From an uncultured Sphingomonadaceae bacterium (GTDB taxonomy: Bacteria > Pseudomonadota > Alphaproteobacteria > Sphingomonadales > Sphingomonadaceae), in NCBI GenBank assembly GCA_947493955.1, contig CANLSQ010000001.1, positions 310,001 to 374,000 on the forward strand: DNA of 64,000 nt, written 5' to 3'. Below are positions 53,827 through 64,000 of the stretch, in pieces; positions within the stretch are counted from its first letter, which is position 1; the number at the start of each line of letters is the position of its first letter. The notes under the pieces were generated by a model. The model ran no database searches. It saw nothing but the letters and a program-made list of their open reading frames with translations, and was not told where the DNA came from. The position numbers and the translations under genes are program-made.

Positions 53827-55317
53827 ATGAAATTATCTGCTCTTATCGCCGGGCTGAATGACGCGGCATTGGAAAGCGAAGAAGTTGAGGCTCATGTCAC
53901 CGGTTTTGCGATTGACCATCGCAAGATCGCGCCGGGAAATATATTTGGCGCCTTTCAAGGCACCAAAGTCAACGGCGAGGATTTTATCGAAGACGCAGTC
54001 TCTGCCGGTGCGCTAGCGATTGTGGCGCATCCTGATGCTCAGGTTGAAGGCGCTGTCCATATTGCTGCCGAAGAACCGCGACGTGTTTTTGCATTGATTG
54101 CGGCCCGTTACTTTACCCCGACACCGCAATATGTTGCAGCGGTCACCGGGACGAATGGCAAGACATCTACTGCGGAAATGACCCGTCAGCTATGGCGTAT
54201 GGCCGGTTTGAACAGTGCGTCGATCGGCACGCTGGGGGTCACGACAGCTGATGAACAGGTTAAGACCGGGCTGACGACGCCCGACATCGTGACTTTTCTG
54301 TCCAACATGTCCGGCCTGGCCCGCGAGGGTGTTAGTCATGCGATATTCGAAGCGTCCAGTCATGGCCTGTCACAATATCGCACCGAAGGTTTGCCTGTGC
54401 ATGTCGGCGTGTTCACAAATCTCAGCCGCGATCACCTGGACTATCATGGCGATATGGATAGTTATTTCGAAGCCAAGATGCGGCTGTTTGACGAGGTCGT
54501 GCAGGACGCTGGTACGGCAGTTATCTGGGCGGATGATGAGTGGTCAGCTCCGGTTATCAAGCGTGCTATGGATCGCGGGCTGAACCTCTTCACCGTTGGC
54601 GAACAAGGCACATCGCTGCGCCTTTTGTCACGCACGCCAACCCAATTGGGCCAGGTGTTGATGGTGAAGGCGCAGGGAAATACACACCGCATATCGCTGC
54701 CACTGATCGGTGCCTATCAAGCGGCCAATGTGTTGTGCGCCGCAGGTGTCATTCTGTCCACCGGTGGAACAATAGACGATGTGGTTGACCATCTTCAGCG
54801 GGTTCAGCCCGTGCGGGGCCGATTGGAACGCGCTGTCATTACGAAAATCGGTGCGCCTGTTTACGTTGACTATGCTCACACGCCTGACGGTTTGCGTGCC
54901 GCAATTGATGCACTGCGGCCCCATGTCAAAGGGAAGTTGATTACGATCTTCGGGGCTGGCGGTGATCGGGATACAGGAAAGCGGCCTGAAATGGGCAAGG
55001 TAGCGGCGGAGCTATCCGATATTGCCATTGTCACCGATGACAATCCCCGTGGTGAGGATCCCGCCGCCATCCGGGCTGATATCATGGCGGGTGCACCGGG
55101 TGCCCAGGAAGTAGGCGACCGGCGTGCAGCCATCGCCCATGCCATTGGGCTAGCGGGAGCCGATGATATCATATTATTGGCTGGCAAGGGACACGAACAG
55201 GGTCAGATCATTGGCGATCGCGTCATTCCGTTTGATGATGTCGAAGTCGCCCGGGAATGTGCCCGCGAAGACAGCAATGAAGGCAATGGCGCGCCGCAAT
55301 CGGAGGCGACGGCATGA
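53827..55317 (+). CDS. murE: UDP-MurNAc-L-Ala-D-Glu:meso-diaminopimelate ligase
   Basis: A 496-residue Mur ligase adding the third stem-peptide residue. ATP site TGTNGKTST at 107-115, the central-domain motif HVGVFTNLSRDHLDYHGDM (about residues 197-215) with the carbamylated-Lys region, and the C-terminal VTDDNPRGEDP. The DNPR motif predicts meso-diaminopimelate rather than lysine. Its stop overlaps murF by 4 nt. Confidence 0.95.
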   Translation: MKLSALIAGLNDAALESEEVEAHVTGFAIDHRKIAPGNIFGAFQGTKVNGEDFIEDAVSAGALAIVAHPDAQVEGAVHIAAEEPRRVFALIAARYFTPTPQYVAAVTGTNGKTSTAEMTRQLWRMAGLNSASIGTLGVTTADEQVKTGLTTPDIVTFLSNMSGLAREGVSHAIFEASSHGLSQYRTEGLPVHVGVFTNLSRDHLDYHGDMDSYFEAKMRLFDEVVQDAGTAVIWADDEWSAPVIKRAMDRGLNLFTVGEQGTSLRLLSRTPTQLGQVLMVKAQGNTHRISLPLIGAYQAANVLCAAGVILSTGGTIDDVVDHLQRVQPVRGRLERAVITKIGAPVYVDYAHTPDGLRAAIDALRPHVKGKLITIFGAGGDRDTGKRPEMGKVAAELSDIAIVTDDNPRGEDPAAIRADIMAGAPGAQEVGDRRAAIAHAIGLAGADDIILLAGKGHEQGQIIGDRVIPFDDVEVARECAREDSNEGNGAPQSEATA

Positions 55318-56735
55318 CCACCCTGTGGAAATCTTCTGCTATTGCCGAAGCGATCGGCGGACAGGCTAGCGCTGATTTTGAAGTCAACGGCGTGGCATTT
55401 GATTCCCGTGAAATTGGGCCGGGTGACCTGTTCTTTGCGCTGAAAGGCGAGCAGAGTGACGGGCATCTTTATGTTGACGATATCTATGCGGCTGGCGGAG
55501 CGGGCGCGGTCGTCAGTCAGCCGGTCGACGGCCCTCACATATTGGTACCAGACACCACGAAGGCGCTAAACGATCTGGCCATCGCATCGCGGGCCCGCAC
55601 CGATGCGAAGATTATTGGAGTTACGGGGTCGGTCGGCAAGACCGGCACCAAAGAAGCCCTTTTTGCAGCCTTGAACCGTGCGTCCATGGGAAAGTCCCAT
55701 CGGTCGGTGAAAAGCTACAATAACCATGTTGGCGTTCCGCTGAGCCTGTCGCGTATGCCGGCGGAATGCCAATATGGAGTTTTTGAAATGGGTATGAACC
55801 ATGCGGGTGAACTGTCGCAGCTCACGCGTCTGGTGCGGCCCGATGTTGCGATCATCACCGCGATTGCGCCAGCCCATATTGGGCACTTTTCCGGTGTGGA
55901 AGCGATAGCCGATGCCAAGGCCGAAATTTTCCAGGGTTTGACCCACGAGGGGACTGCCGTCATTCCCCGCGATAGCGATCATTATGAGCGGCTTCGTAAA
56001 GCTGCCCTGCGTTGCACCAAGAAGATCGTGACTTTTGGCTTTGATGAACAGTCCGATGTGCGCGCCATAGATGTTGTCCCGGCCCAAGGCGGCGGCTCGC
56101 TGGTAACAGCCAGTTTTCGCGACGATGGTGACGGGGATCGCAGCCTGTGTTTCACGGTTGCAGAACCGGGCAAGCACTGGGTGTCCAATGCGCTCGCCAT
56201 ATTGGCAGCGGTTCGTGCAGTCGGCGGCGATCTGGCGGCGGCTGGTCTGGCACTGGCAGAGCTACAGGGCCTTGATGGTCGCGGCAGACGCCATCAGATT
56301 GAACTTAAAAATGGCGGGCGAGCGCTGTTGATTGACGAAAGTTACAATGCGAATCCCGTGTCGATGAAAGCCACTTTGGGGCAGTTGGCGCGCGAAAATT
56401 GTGGTGGCAAAAAAATCGTCATTCTGGGCGCAATGGGCGAGCTGGGAGACAAAGCGCAAGCATATCACGAGGCGCTGGCCGAAGACATCATCGCCTCTGG
56501 TGCACAGGCCGTCATATTGGTTGGCGACGAGATGGCCCATACGCAAGCTCGGCTGGAACAATTATCGTCGGAAAAACTTGATCACGCTCTCAAAATATCT
56601 CATGTCGCGGGTTCTTCGGAAGCGCTGGCTGCAGTCGCAGGGGAAATCAGTGACGAAGACATCCTTCTTATCAAGGGGTCAAATTATCTGGGGCTTTCCA
56701 AGGTCGTATCGGCTTTGGTGAGCGGGGAGTTTTAA
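55314..56735 (+). CDS. murF: UDP-MurNAc-tripeptide:D-Ala-D-Ala ligase
   Basis: A 473-residue Mur ligase that adds D-Ala-D-Ala to form the pentapeptide precursor. [14 protein letters not shown] is the ATP loop; [22 protein letters not shown] and [17 protein letters not shown] are MurF markers. The ATG overlaps murE and its stop codon shares bases with the mraY start (TAATG). Confidence 0.95.
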   Translation: MTTLWKSSAIAEAIGGQASADFEVNGVAFDSREIGPGDLFFALKGEQSDGHLYVDDIYAAGGAGAVVSQPVDGPHILVPDTTKALNDLAIASRARTDAKIIGVTGSVGKTGTKEALFAALNRASMGKSHRSVKSYNNHVGVPLSLSRMPAECQYGVFEMGMNHAGELSQLTRLVRPDVAIITAIAPAHIGHFSGVEAIADAKAEIFQGLTHEGTAVIPRDSDHYERLRKAALRCTKKIVTFGFDEQSDVRAIDVVPAQGGGSLVTASFRDDGDGDRSLCFTVAEPGKHWVSNALAILAAVRAVGGDLAAAGLALAELQGLDGRGRRHQIELKNGGRALLIDESYNANPVSMKATLGQLARENCGGKKIVILGAMGELGDKAQAYHEALAEDIIASGAQAVILVGDEMAHTQARLEQLSSEKLDHALKISHVAGSSEALAAVAGEISDEDILLIKGSNYLGLSKVVSALVSGEF

Positions 56736-57805
56736 TGTTTTATCTATTGGCACAATGGCTTGAATTTGAAGGCCTATTCAATGTCTTTCGCTATTTGAGT
56801 TTCCGTTCAGGCGCAGCGGTTGCAACCGCACTGTTCATTGGCATGTTGATTGGACCAAGATTCATCAACATGCTGCGGATGAAACAGGGCAAGGGTCAGC
56901 CTATCCGTGAGGACGGGCCGATTACGCATCTCAAAAAAGCAGGCACGCCGACCATGGGCGGCCTGATGATTTTGCTTTCGGTAGTTATCTCCACTTTGCT
57001 TTGGATGGACCTGAGCAATATTTTTGTCTGGGTCTGTATCTTTGTGACGCTGGGTTTCGGAGCGATAGGCTTCATGGATGACTACGACAAAGTCAGCAAA
57101 GCCAGTCACAAAGGTGTTCCCGGGCGTGTCCGGTTGTTGATGGAATTTGTCGTTGCCGGTTTTGCAACCTGGATCATTGTTCAACAGGTTGGCACCAATC
57201 TCTATGTTCCGTTTTTCAACGATGTGCAGGTCAATCTCGGGTGGTTCTATTTCCCCTTTGCCATGTTTGTTATCGTCGGCTCGGGCAATGCGGTGAATCT
57301 GACCGACGGGCTTGATGGTCTGGCGACGATGCCGGTGGCGATTGCAAGTGCGACCTTTTTGATTCTCGTATACATGTCGGGCAACGCGGTTTTCTCGGAA
57401 TATCTCGGTATTCCTTTTGTAGCAGGTGCGGGTGAGCTCGCCATTTTCTGTGCCTGTATCATCGGAGCCTGTCTGGCGTTTCTCTGGTTTAACGCACCGC
57501 CAGCTGCAGTATTCATGGGTGATACCGGGAGCCTCGCCCTCGGCGGTGCGCTCGGCGCAATTGCTGTTTCGATCCACCATGAAATCGTCCTCGCCATTGT
57601 CGGCGGACTTTTTGTACTCGAGGCGGTCTCGGTCATCGTTCAGGTCTTCTTCTTCAAACGGACCGGCAAGCGGGTTTTTCGCATGGCGCCGATTCATCAC
57701 CATTTCGAACAGCTTGGCTGGTCTGAATCCACTGTCGTGATCCGTTTCTGGATCATCAGTCTGGTTCTGGCGTTGGCCGGCCTTGCAACACTCAAACTCA
57801 GATGA
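56735..57805 (+). CDS. mraY: Phospho-N-acetylmuramoyl-pentapeptide transferase
   Basis: A 356-residue integral membrane enzyme with ten helices, forming lipid I on undecaprenyl phosphate. Mg-binding aspartates in [10 protein letters not shown], the nucleotide loop [10 protein letters not shown], and the HHH motif in [13 protein letters not shown] are all seen. [14 protein letters not shown] is the N-terminal signature. It is coupled to murF and murD. Confidence 0.95.
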   Translation: MFYLLAQWLEFEGLFNVFRYLSFRSGAAVATALFIGMLIGPRFINMLRMKQGKGQPIREDGPITHLKKAGTPTMGGLMILLSVVISTLLWMDLSNIFVWVCIFVTLGFGAIGFMDDYDKVSKASHKGVPGRVRLLMEFVVAGFATWIIVQQVGTNLYVPFFNDVQVNLGWFYFPFAMFVIVGSGNAVNLTDGLDGLATMPVAIASATFLILVYMSGNAVFSEYLGIPFVAGAGELAIFCACIIGACLAFLWFNAPPAAVFMGDTGSLALGGALGAIAVSIHHEIVLAIVGGLFVLEAVSVIVQVFFFKRTGKRVFRMAPIHHHFEQLGWSESTVVIRFWIISLVLALAGLATLKLR

Positions 57806-59136
57806 TGCGTTCGTCCGCCTTTGCCAACAAAAGCTATGCCATTTTGGGCCTGGCACGATCCGGCATGGCGACACTTGATGCACTGCACGCCAGCGGTGCG
57901 AGAATATTGGCATGGGACGCGCGGGAAGAATTGCGCGAAGCGGCGAATGACAAGGCCATTATCGCCGATCCTATGGAAGCGGACCTCAGCGACTATGATG
58001 CGATAGTCGTGTCACCCGGCGTGCCGCTGAACACCCACCCGATCCGTGACAAGGCCGCCGATGACGGTGTGCAGATTATCGGTGATATCGAATTATTCGC
58101 CCAGGCCCGGCGGTCTCTGCCGCCACATCGTGTCGTCGGGATTACAGGCACTAACGGGAAGTCCACGACGACCGCGCTTTTGCATCATATCATCCAGAGC
58201 GCAGCCCTGCCGACGCATATGGGCGGGAATATTGGTGTACCGATCCTTTCACAGGAACCCTTGGCGGCGGGCGGTGTCTATGTGCTGGAACTGTCCAGCT
58301 ATCAGATCGATCTGACACACAGCCTGGATTGCGATGTGGCGATGTTGCTCAACATCAGTCCGGACCATCTTGATCGCTATGACAGTTATGATGCCTATGC
58401 CGCGGCCAAGGTACGCCTGTTCGACATGATGGACCCGGACCATGTTGCTATTTTCGGCAGTACAGATGAAAAAACACAGCTTGCCCTGCAGCTCATTCGC
58501 GCTGAAGGCCGGGTAAAAAACATTATGGATAGCAGTGCCTTCTTTCTGGAAGGACAGGAGAATTGGCCATCCTTACAGGGGCCGCATAATCTGGAAAACG
58601 CGGTTGCAGCAGTGGTCGCCGCAGAAGTGCTGGGCATAAAGGAACACCAATGGCGTCCCGCGCTGGCGAGTTTCAAGGGCCTGCCGCACCGGATGGAACG
58701 GATGGCCGAGGCCGAAGGCGTGCTGTTTGTAAATGACAGTAAGGCAACCAACCCGGCTTCTACCGGCCCGGCACTTGGCGCCTATCCTAAAATCCACTGG
58801 ATCGTCGGTGGATTGCCCAAGAGTGATAGTCTTGAAGAGTGCGAACCCTATTTTGGTAACGTGGTCCAGGCTTACACAATTGGTGATGCCGGGCCGATGT
58901 TTGGTGAATTGCTTGCGCCGCACATGCCGGTTGATCCTTGCGAGATGATCCTGACCGCCGTGCAGCATGCAGCAGCCAATGCCAAACCGGGCGAAGTGGT
59001 TTTGCTATCACCGGCCTGTGCCTCGTTCGACCAGTTCAAGGATTTTGAAGCGCGCGGCGAGTGTTTCCGCAACGCGGTAGAGAGTGTCATCGAAAATAAT
59101 CTAATCGGAACAGCGGCTGGGGGCAGTATAGAATGA
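57802..59136 (+). CDS. murD: UDP-MurNAc-L-Ala:D-glutamate ligase
   Basis: A 444-residue Mur ligase adding D-Glu to UDP-MurNAc-L-Ala. N-terminal Rossmann segment [20 protein letters not shown] loop [30 protein letters not shown] in the central domain, and [15 protein letters not shown] in the C-terminal domain. It starts with two consecutive ATGs; the first overlaps mraY by 4 nt. Confidence 0.95.
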   Translation: MMRSSAFANKSYAILGLARSGMATLDALHASGARILAWDAREELREAANDKAIIADPMEADLSDYDAIVVSPGVPLNTHPIRDKAADDGVQIIGDIELFAQARRSLPPHRVVGITGTNGKSTTTALLHHIIQSAALPTHMGGNIGVPILSQEPLAAGGVYVLELSSYQIDLTHSLDCDVAMLLNISPDHLDRYDSYDAYAAAKVRLFDMMDPDHVAIFGSTDEKTQLALQLIRAEGRVKNIMDSSAFFLEGQENWPSLQGPHNLENAVAAVVAAEVLGIKEHQWRPALASFKGLPHRMERMAEAEGVLFVNDSKATNPASTGPALGAYPKIHWIVGGLPKSDSLEECEPYFGNVVQAYTIGDAGPMFGELLAPHMPVDPCEMILTAVQHAAANAKPGEVVLLSPACASFDQFKDFEARGECFRNAVESVIENNLIGTAAGGSIE

Positions 59137-60371
59137 CCGATGGAACAACCTCTAAGGGTCCGTTGCCGGAAATTGCGGCAGGCCTGAAAAAGAAACGTTT
59201 CCAGCTGGAATCACGTCTGGGGCGTAGTGACCGTTCGCCATTGGCAATCTGGTTCTGGGAACTGGACCGGGTGTTGCTGGCCTTGATGTTGACGCTGATA
59301 GCCATTGGCCTGATCGCCGTCGCGGCAGCATCGCCGGTATCTGCGTTGAAGCACAGCACCTCGGCGGTTTCGCTTGACCCGCTTTACTATTTCTATCGTC
59401 AGCTCGGTTGGGTAATAGTGGGTGTTCCCATAATGCTCGTGGTGTCAATGCTACCCAAGGAACAGGCGCGGCGCTTTGCGATTATCGCAGGGGTTGCTGC
59501 CTTTGCTCTGCTGTTTCTGGTGCCGATTTTCGGAAAGACGGTTAACGGTGCACAGCGCTGGATCGGCTATGGTTTCGCCACGGTCCAGCCGGGAGAGTTT
59601 CTCAAACCCTTCTATGCCGTTTCGCTGGCCTGGCTGCTTTCCTTGCGGGTCAAGGACCCTTCACTTCCGGTAATATCGCTGTCTTTCGTGCTAACCGGGG
59701 TGATTGCCCTGCTCTTGATGATGCAGCCAAATCTTGGTCAAACACTGATTTTTTGCGGTATCTGGTTTGTGTTGATGATGATTTCCGGCCTCTCGGCACG
59801 TCTGATTGCAGCGATCAGTATGGGCGGGATCGGTGGATTGGTCGGCGCTTATTTTCTCTACCCGGTGGCGACACAGCGGATCAATACCTGGCTCTTCGGG
59901 GGCGATGAATTCGATCAGGTGATGCTGGCGCACAAGGCACTGACCGGTGGCGGCCTGCTGGGCACAGGCCCCGGTCTTGGTACCGCGAAGTTCAAACTGC
60001 CGGAAGCGCATACCGATTATATTTTCTCGGTCATTGGCGAGGAATTCGGGTTGCTCGCGTGCGTTGCGATCGCGCTGGTCTATCTTGCCATTGTGGTACG
60101 GGTATTCCTGCGCCTGCTCGATGAGGAGGATAATTTCATCATCCTCGCCGTCGCCGGTCTGACGGCGCAATTTGGTGGGCAAGCACTGATCAATATGGCG
60201 GTGAACCTGCAGCTTTTTCCTTCCAAGGGCATGACATTGCCGCTGATCAGCTATGGCGGCTCCTCTTTTCTGGCCCTGTCGCTCGGCGTTGGACTGCTGC
60301 TGGCCTTTACACGCAGAAATCCCTATTTAGATCGCTCACTTTATGTCACAAATGGGATGGTGACCAAATGA
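59133..60371 (+). CDS. ftsW: Septal peptidoglycan glycosyltransferase FtsW
   Basis: A 412-residue SEDS-family polymerase with about ten helices, partner of FtsI. After a polar 40-residue N-terminus, motifs include YFYRQLGWVIVGVP, GAQRWIGYGFATVQPGEFLKPF, QPNLGQTLIF, EAHTDYIFSVIGEEFGLL with the catalytic Asp region, and PLISYGGSSFLALSLGVGLLL. Overlaps murD and murG by 4 nt each. Confidence 0.95.
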   Translation: MTDGTTSKGPLPEIAAGLKKKRFQLESRLGRSDRSPLAIWFWELDRVLLALMLTLIAIGLIAVAAASPVSALKHSTSAVSLDPLYYFYRQLGWVIVGVPIMLVVSMLPKEQARRFAIIAGVAAFALLFLVPIFGKTVNGAQRWIGYGFATVQPGEFLKPFYAVSLAWLLSLRVKDPSLPVISLSFVLTGVIALLLMMQPNLGQTLIFCGIWFVLMMISGLSARLIAAISMGGIGGLVGAYFLYPVATQRINTWLFGGDEFDQVMLAHKALTGGGLLGTGPGLGTAKFKLPEAHTDYIFSVIGEEFGLLACVAIALVYLAIVVRVFLRLLDEEDNFIILAVAGLTAQFGGQALINMAVNLQLFPSKGMTLPLISYGGSSFLALSLGVGLLLAFTRRNPYLDRSLYVTNGMVTK

Positions 60372-61567
60372 GCTTTACGAAACATTATGTTCTCGCCGCC
60401 GGCGGTACGGGCGGCCACATGATTCCCGCCTATGCACTGGGCAAGGAACTGGTCCAGCGTGGCCACCGTGTTGCCCTGATCACAGACGAGCGCGGCGAGA
60501 AAATTCCCGGCATGGTCGATGACGGTCAGGTCCATGTACTGCCTGCCGGTCGGATCACTAAGGACCCGCGCGGGTGGCTATCGGGCGCGCGCGCGATCCT
60601 GAAGGGTCGCAAGATGGCAATGCAGCTTTATGATACGTTTGAGCCGTCCGCCGTTATCGGCTTTGGCGGCTATCCGGCCTTTCCGGCGCTGTTGGCGGCA
60701 AACCGCAAGAACATCCCTACAATCATCCATGAACAAAATGCTGTGCTGGGCCGGGTCAATCGGTTGGCGGCGCGCTCGGTTAATGCGATTGCCACGTCCT
60801 ATCCCGATATCCTGAAGCTGAAACCGAAATATGAGGAAAAGGTCCATCTGGTCGGAAACCCGGTACGTGAAGAGGTTATCGCGCTGCGCGAGGAGCCCTA
60901 TCCACCACTTACGGAGGAAGGTATTTTCCGCGTGCTGGTCACCGGTGGCAGTCAGGGAGCAACCATTCTTTCGGATGTCGTACCGGATGGAATGGCTCTG
61001 TTGCCAATGCATCTACGCCGCCGGCTGCAGGTTACCCAGCAATGTCGTGAGCAGGATATAGAGCGGGTTCGCGAAAAATATGCCGAACATGATATTCCGG
61101 CCGAACTGGCCACTTATCTGCCAGACCTGCCGCAGCGCCTTGGTTGGTCGCATCTGGTAATCGGGCGCGCAGGTGCGTCGACCATCGCCGAGCTGACAAC
61201 TGCAGGACGTCCGGCGATCCTTATCCCGCTGCCGATTGCGACAGATGACCATCAAACCCAGAATGTCCGCGAGATGGTCGCCGCCGGCGGTGCACGTGCG
61301 ATTGCACAGCCACAATTTACGGCCAAGGAACTGGCCAAGCAGATGCAGAAAATGGCCCTTGGCCCGGATGCACTTCAAAATGCGGCGCGTTTTGCCCGGA
61401 AATGTGGTCGGCCCGATGCGGTGAGTGATCTGGCAGATTTGGTTGAAAGCATTGGAACATCGCCGCTTTCCAAAACACTAAAGGTGAAGAAGGAAAAACT
61501 CCAGCTGGCTCCCAATCCGGGCCCAGCACTCGCAAAGGACAATCTCGCGAAAGAAAGCATGCGATGA
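60368..61567 (+). CDS. murG: UDP-GlcNAc:lipid I N-acetylglucosaminyltransferase
   Basis: A 399-residue GT-B enzyme on the inner face of the membrane, making lipid [17 protein letters not shown] is the first glycine loop, [14 protein letters not shown] and [15 protein letters not shown] follow, and VTGGSQGA plus [23 protein letters not shown] form the UDP-GlcNAc side. The C-terminus carries about 35 extra polar residues compared with E. coli MurG. Coupled to ftsW and murC. Confidence 0.95.
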   Translation: MSFTKHYVLAAGGTGGHMIPAYALGKELVQRGHRVALITDERGEKIPGMVDDGQVHVLPAGRITKDPRGWLSGARAILKGRKMAMQLYDTFEPSAVIGFGGYPAFPALLAANRKNIPTIIHEQNAVLGRVNRLAARSVNAIATSYPDILKLKPKYEEKVHLVGNPVREEVIALREEPYPPLTEEGIFRVLVTGGSQGATILSDVVPDGMALLPMHLRRRLQVTQQCREQDIERVREKYAEHDIPAELATYLPDLPQRLGWSHLVIGRAGASTIAELTTAGRPAILIPLPIATDDHQTQNVREMVAAGGARAIAQPQFTAKELAKQMQKMALGPDALQNAARFARKCGRPDAVSDLADLVESIGTSPLSKTLKVKKEKLQLAPNPGPALAKDNLAKESMR

Positions 61568-62970
61568 AAGGTGTCGGTACAGATATTGGCACAATCCATT
61601 TTGTTGGCATCGGCGGTATCGGCATGTCCGGCATTGCCGAGGTCATGCATAATCTTGGCTATCAGGTGCAGGGCTCTGACATAGCCGAAAGCTATATCGT
61701 CGAAGGGCTGCGCGCCAAGGGTATCAAGGTGATGATCGGCCAGAATGGCGAGAACGTCGTCGGGACGGCCGTGGTCGTCACCTCAACCGCCGTAAAGCGC
61801 GGCAATCCCGAAGTGGAAAAGGCGCTGGAAGACCGTATCCCCTTGGTCCGGCGTGCGGAAATGCTCGCGGAGCTGATGCGGCTGAAGCGGACCATCGCGA
61901 TTGCTGGCACGCATGGAAAGACCACCACCACCTCGATGGTCGCGGCGATGCTGGATGCGGGCGGAATTGATCCGACCGTGATCAATGGCGGCATCATCAA
62001 CAGCTATGGTTCCAACGCCCGTCTGGGTGACAGCGAGTGGATGGTCGTTGAGGCTGATGAGAGCGACGGAAGCTTTCTGCGTCTCGATGGGACGATTGCG
62101 GTTGTCACCAATATCGATCCGGAACATCTCGATCATTATGGCAGCTTCGACAAGATCAAGGACAGCTTTGTCGAGTTTATCGAGAATGTGCCTTTTTACG
62201 GCGCCGCGATCCTGTGTCTTGATCATCCCGAAGTACAGGCGATCCTGCCGCGTATTCGCGACCGGCGGCTGATTACCTATGGTTTTTCCGCGCAGGCTGA
62301 TGTGAAGGGTGTCAATGTCACGCCAATACCCGGTGGTAACCGCTTTGATGTGGTCATTCGCGACCGTGATGGCGAGACGCGGACAATTGAAGGCATTACA
62401 CTGCCCATGCCGGGGCGGCACAATGTCGAGAATGCGATTGCAGCGGTGGCGGTTGGCCTCGAAATGGGCATGACGGACGAACAAATAGCCAGCGGCTTTG
62501 ATCATTTTGGCGGCGTCAAACGGCGCTTTACCAAAGTCGGCGAAGTGGACGGCGTATCGATCATCGACGATTACGGCCACCACCCGGTCGAAATCCGCGC
62601 CGTGCTTTCCGCGGCTCGCGAAGGCGCAGAAGGTCGCGTCATTGCTGTGGTTCAGCCACATCGCTTCACCCGGCTGCGCGATCATATGGAGGATTTTCAG
62701 CAAGCGTTTAATGACGCTGACATGGTCTATGTCACACCGGTCTTTGTAGCCGGTGAAGAACCGATAGAAGGCGTGGATAGCGAAGCCCTTGCCGCGGGCT
62801 TACGCAAACGCGGACATAGGGTTGCCGAAACCGTTGCAGATGAAGCGGATTTGACGGCAAGGCTTGCGGAGGTAGCGGAAGACAAGGACATGATTGTCTG
62901 TCTGGGCGCCGGTGATATTACCAAATGGGCGGCCGGTTTGGCCGACGGAATAAAGGCCGCACGGTCATGA
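61564..62970 (+). CDS. murC: UDP-MurNAc:L-alanine ligase
   Basis: A 468-residue Mur ligase that adds the first stem residue. [20 protein letters not shown] is the N-terminal nucleotide fold, [17 protein letters not shown] the ATP loop, [14 protein letters not shown] the MurC-specific segment, and [16 protein letters not shown] the C-terminal domain. It overlaps murG and murB by 4 nt. Confidence 0.95.
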   Translation: MKGVGTDIGTIHFVGIGGIGMSGIAEVMHNLGYQVQGSDIAESYIVEGLRAKGIKVMIGQNGENVVGTAVVVTSTAVKRGNPEVEKALEDRIPLVRRAEMLAELMRLKRTIAIAGTHGKTTTTSMVAAMLDAGGIDPTVINGGIINSYGSNARLGDSEWMVVEADESDGSFLRLDGTIAVVTNIDPEHLDHYGSFDKIKDSFVEFIENVPFYGAAILCLDHPEVQAILPRIRDRRLITYGFSAQADVKGVNVTPIPGGNRFDVVIRDRDGETRTIEGITLPMPGRHNVENAIAAVAVGLEMGMTDEQIASGFDHFGGVKRRFTKVGEVDGVSIIDDYGHHPVEIRAVLSAAREGAEGRVIAVVQPHRFTRLRDHMEDFQQAFNDADMVYVTPVFVAGEEPIEGVDSEALAAGLRKRGHRVAETVADEADLTARLAEVAEDKDMIVCLGAGDITKWAAGLADGIKAARS

Positions 62971-63884
62971 CGGTCGCGACAGCCCTTCCCGAAACCCACG
63001 GCAAGCTTACGGCCGAAGCGCCGCTGGCACCGCTAGTCTGGTTCAAAAGCGGCGGTCCTGCTGAGTGGTTGTTCGCGCCCAAAGATGTGGACGATCTCCA
63101 GCAATTTCTCCGCGATCTCGATCCCACCATTCCCGTCTGGCCCCTGGGTCTAGGGTCCAATCTCATCATTCGCGATGGGGGAAAACGTGGTGTGACTATC
63201 CGTCTGGGCAAGGCTTTTGCCGGGATTGAAACCGTCGGCAAGGGACGGTTCGGAATTGACAATGCACTGATTTGTGGTGCCGGCGCGCCGGGAGTTTCCG
63301 CTGCCAGTATGGCACGCGATCATGGCATTGCGGGCATGGAATTCTTGCGCGGTATTCCGGGCACAATTGGAGGTGCCGTCCGGATGAACGCCGGTGCTTA
63401 TGGCCGGGAAGTCTGTGACATATTGGAAAGCGCGGACGTTGTCCTGCGAACCGGCGAGCTGAAAACCATTGCGCTGGCGGACATGGGATATACCTATCGC
63501 CATTCTGAATTGCCGGAAGGGGCCATCGTGGTCAGCGCAACACTTCGAGGAACCGATGGAGATCCGGAAACTATCGGCGCCGAAATGAAACGCATTGCCG
63601 ACGAGCGTGAAGCGTCCCAACCACTGCGTTCCAAAACCGGCGGTTCGACCTTCAAGAATCCCGACGGGCACAAGGCATGGCAGCTGGTCGATGAAGCCGG
63701 TTGCCGCGGTCTTCAGGTCGGGCAAGCGCAGGTGTCAGAGAAACACTGCAACTTCCTGCTCAATCTGGGCGGCGCAACCTCGGCGGACATCGAAGCCTTG
63801 GGCGAAGAAGTGCGCCGGCGGGTAAAGGAGCATAGCGGCGTCGATCTGCAATGGGAGATACAGCGCGTGGGGGACGAAGCATGA
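62967..63884 (+). CDS. murB: UDP-N-acetylenolpyruvoylglucosamine reductase
   Basis: A 305-residue FAD enzyme that reduces enolpyruvyl-UDP-GlcNAc to UDP-MurNAc. [15 protein letters not shown] and [24 protein letters not shown] bind FAD; the catalytic Ser is in [12 protein letters not shown], and the type I layout is kept. The ATG at 62967 is coupled to murC; a longer in-frame start at 62925 inside murC is rejected. Its stop overlaps the start of the DUF4262 gene. Confidence 0.95.
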   Translation: MTVATALPETHGKLTAEAPLAPLVWFKSGGPAEWLFAPKDVDDLQQFLRDLDPTIPVWPLGLGSNLIIRDGGKRGVTIRLGKAFAGIETVGKGRFGIDNALICGAGAPGVSAASMARDHGIAGMEFLRGIPGTIGGAVRMNAGAYGREVCDILESADVVLRTGELKTIALADMGYTYRHSELPEGAIVVSATLRGTDGDPETIGAEMKRIADEREASQPLRSKTGGSTFKNPDGHKAWQLVDEAGCRGLQVGQAQVSEKHCNFLLNLGGATSADIEALGEEVRRRVKEHSGVDLQWEIQRVGDEA

Positions 63885-64000
63885 GCGAAGCCCTGACGGA
63901 GTTCGAACAGTCCATTCTCGACAATGTCGAACAATACGGGTGCCACCTGAACGGAGTTTTTGACCCGGATGGTAGGGATCCCGACTTCTCTTATTCGACA
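63881..64000 (+). CDS. DUF4262 domain protein, cut by the window edge
   Basis: Only the first 40 codons are visible. The frame starts at an ATG overlapping the murB stop by 4 nt (ATGA) and remains open to the edge. SILDNVEQYGCHLNGVFDPD followed by DFSYST matches the start of DUF4262 proteins, whose function is not known. In related genomes ddl usually follows murB, so this gene sits within the wall-synthesis cluster or borders it. Confidence 0.75.
   Translation, partial: MSEALTEFEQSILDNVEQYGCHLNGVFDPDGRDPDFSYST

Noticed and set aside
56807-57913. Long open frame of about 368 codons on the minus strand opposite mraY
   Set aside because: mraY is certain on the plus strand. The antisense product is rich in Arg, His, Asp and Glu with no family motif, a usual shadow of a membrane-protein gene.
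61783-62703. Open frame of about 306 codons opposite murC
   Set aside because: Opposite an essential, motif-complete gene; no recognisable domain.

Overview
The window reads as chromosome of an alphaproteobacterium, most likely a sphingomonad (Sphingorhabdus/Parasphingorhabdus/Sphingopyxis-like). The reasons are a mitochondrial-type ATP12 chaperone, an alphaproteobacterial ribbon-helix-helix protein, a TorF-type porin, an MraZ-headed division/wall cluster in alphaproteobacterial order, moderate GC and very tight gene packing. The genus is inference. No rRNA, tRNA, CRISPR array, transposase or phage gene was seen. Most of the window is core chromosome.

Layout. 0.1-2.5 kb: an HNH nuclease, then glutamyl-Q tRNA(Asp) synthetase, a HIG1-like membrane protein and a PduO-type cobalamin adenosyltransferase. 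2.5-4.9 kb: an ergothioneine pair (egtB-egtD). 4.9-11.5 kb: a DUF1176 protein, 3-hydroxyacyl-CoA dehydrogenase, an epoxide hydrolase and a peptide-type ABC importer without a binding protein. 11.5-19.4 kb, mostly minus strand: TorF porin, MscS channel, cystathionine beta-lyase, mercaptopyruvate sulfurtransferase, an Fe-S photolyase and a proline-rich membrane protein. 19.5-24 kb: DUF427, two GST-like proteins, a thioesterase and a HerA-like ATPase. 24-28.3 kb, minus strand: envelope quality control (DegP/Q, a SnoaL-like protein, HflC, HflK). 28.3-37.3 kb: a nearly gapless plus-strand run of eleven genes (mrp, CoA-binding, molybdopterin oxidoreductase, hemH, RHH, crcB, rluC, PaiB-like, HAD, small membrane protein, ATP12), followed by AMP nucleosidase. 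38.8-39.4 kb is a repeat-rich intergenic region ending in two FNR-like boxes before ompW.

The most unusual part is 41.4-47.5 kb. Three packed genes encode (1) a soluble fusion of an NAD(P)H/FAD module, two cyclic-nucleotide-binding domains and a four-cluster [4Fe-4S] ferredoxin domain, (2) a five-helix membrane protein with candidate heme-b histidines, and (3) a membrane-anchored protein with a cytoplasmic FHA domain and ten periplasmic CxxCH hemes. A class III cyclic-nucleotide phosphodiesterase-like gene follows 27 bp later. I read this as a trans-membrane electron conduit from NAD(P)H to the periplasm, gated by a cyclic nucleotide whose level the fourth gene could lower. I know of no described system with this make-up. 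The function is inference.

47.6-49.8 kb holds cysteine synthase and two uncharacterised envelope proteins. From 50.1 kb to the right edge runs the dcw cluster (mraZ-rsmH-ftsL-ftsI-murE-murF-mraY-murD-ftsW-murG-murC-murB), nearly every junction being a 1-4 nt overlap. It is preceded by five TCCC boxes at exactly 10-bp spacing that look like an MraZ operator. The cluster continues out of the window with a DUF4262 gene translationally coupled to murB.
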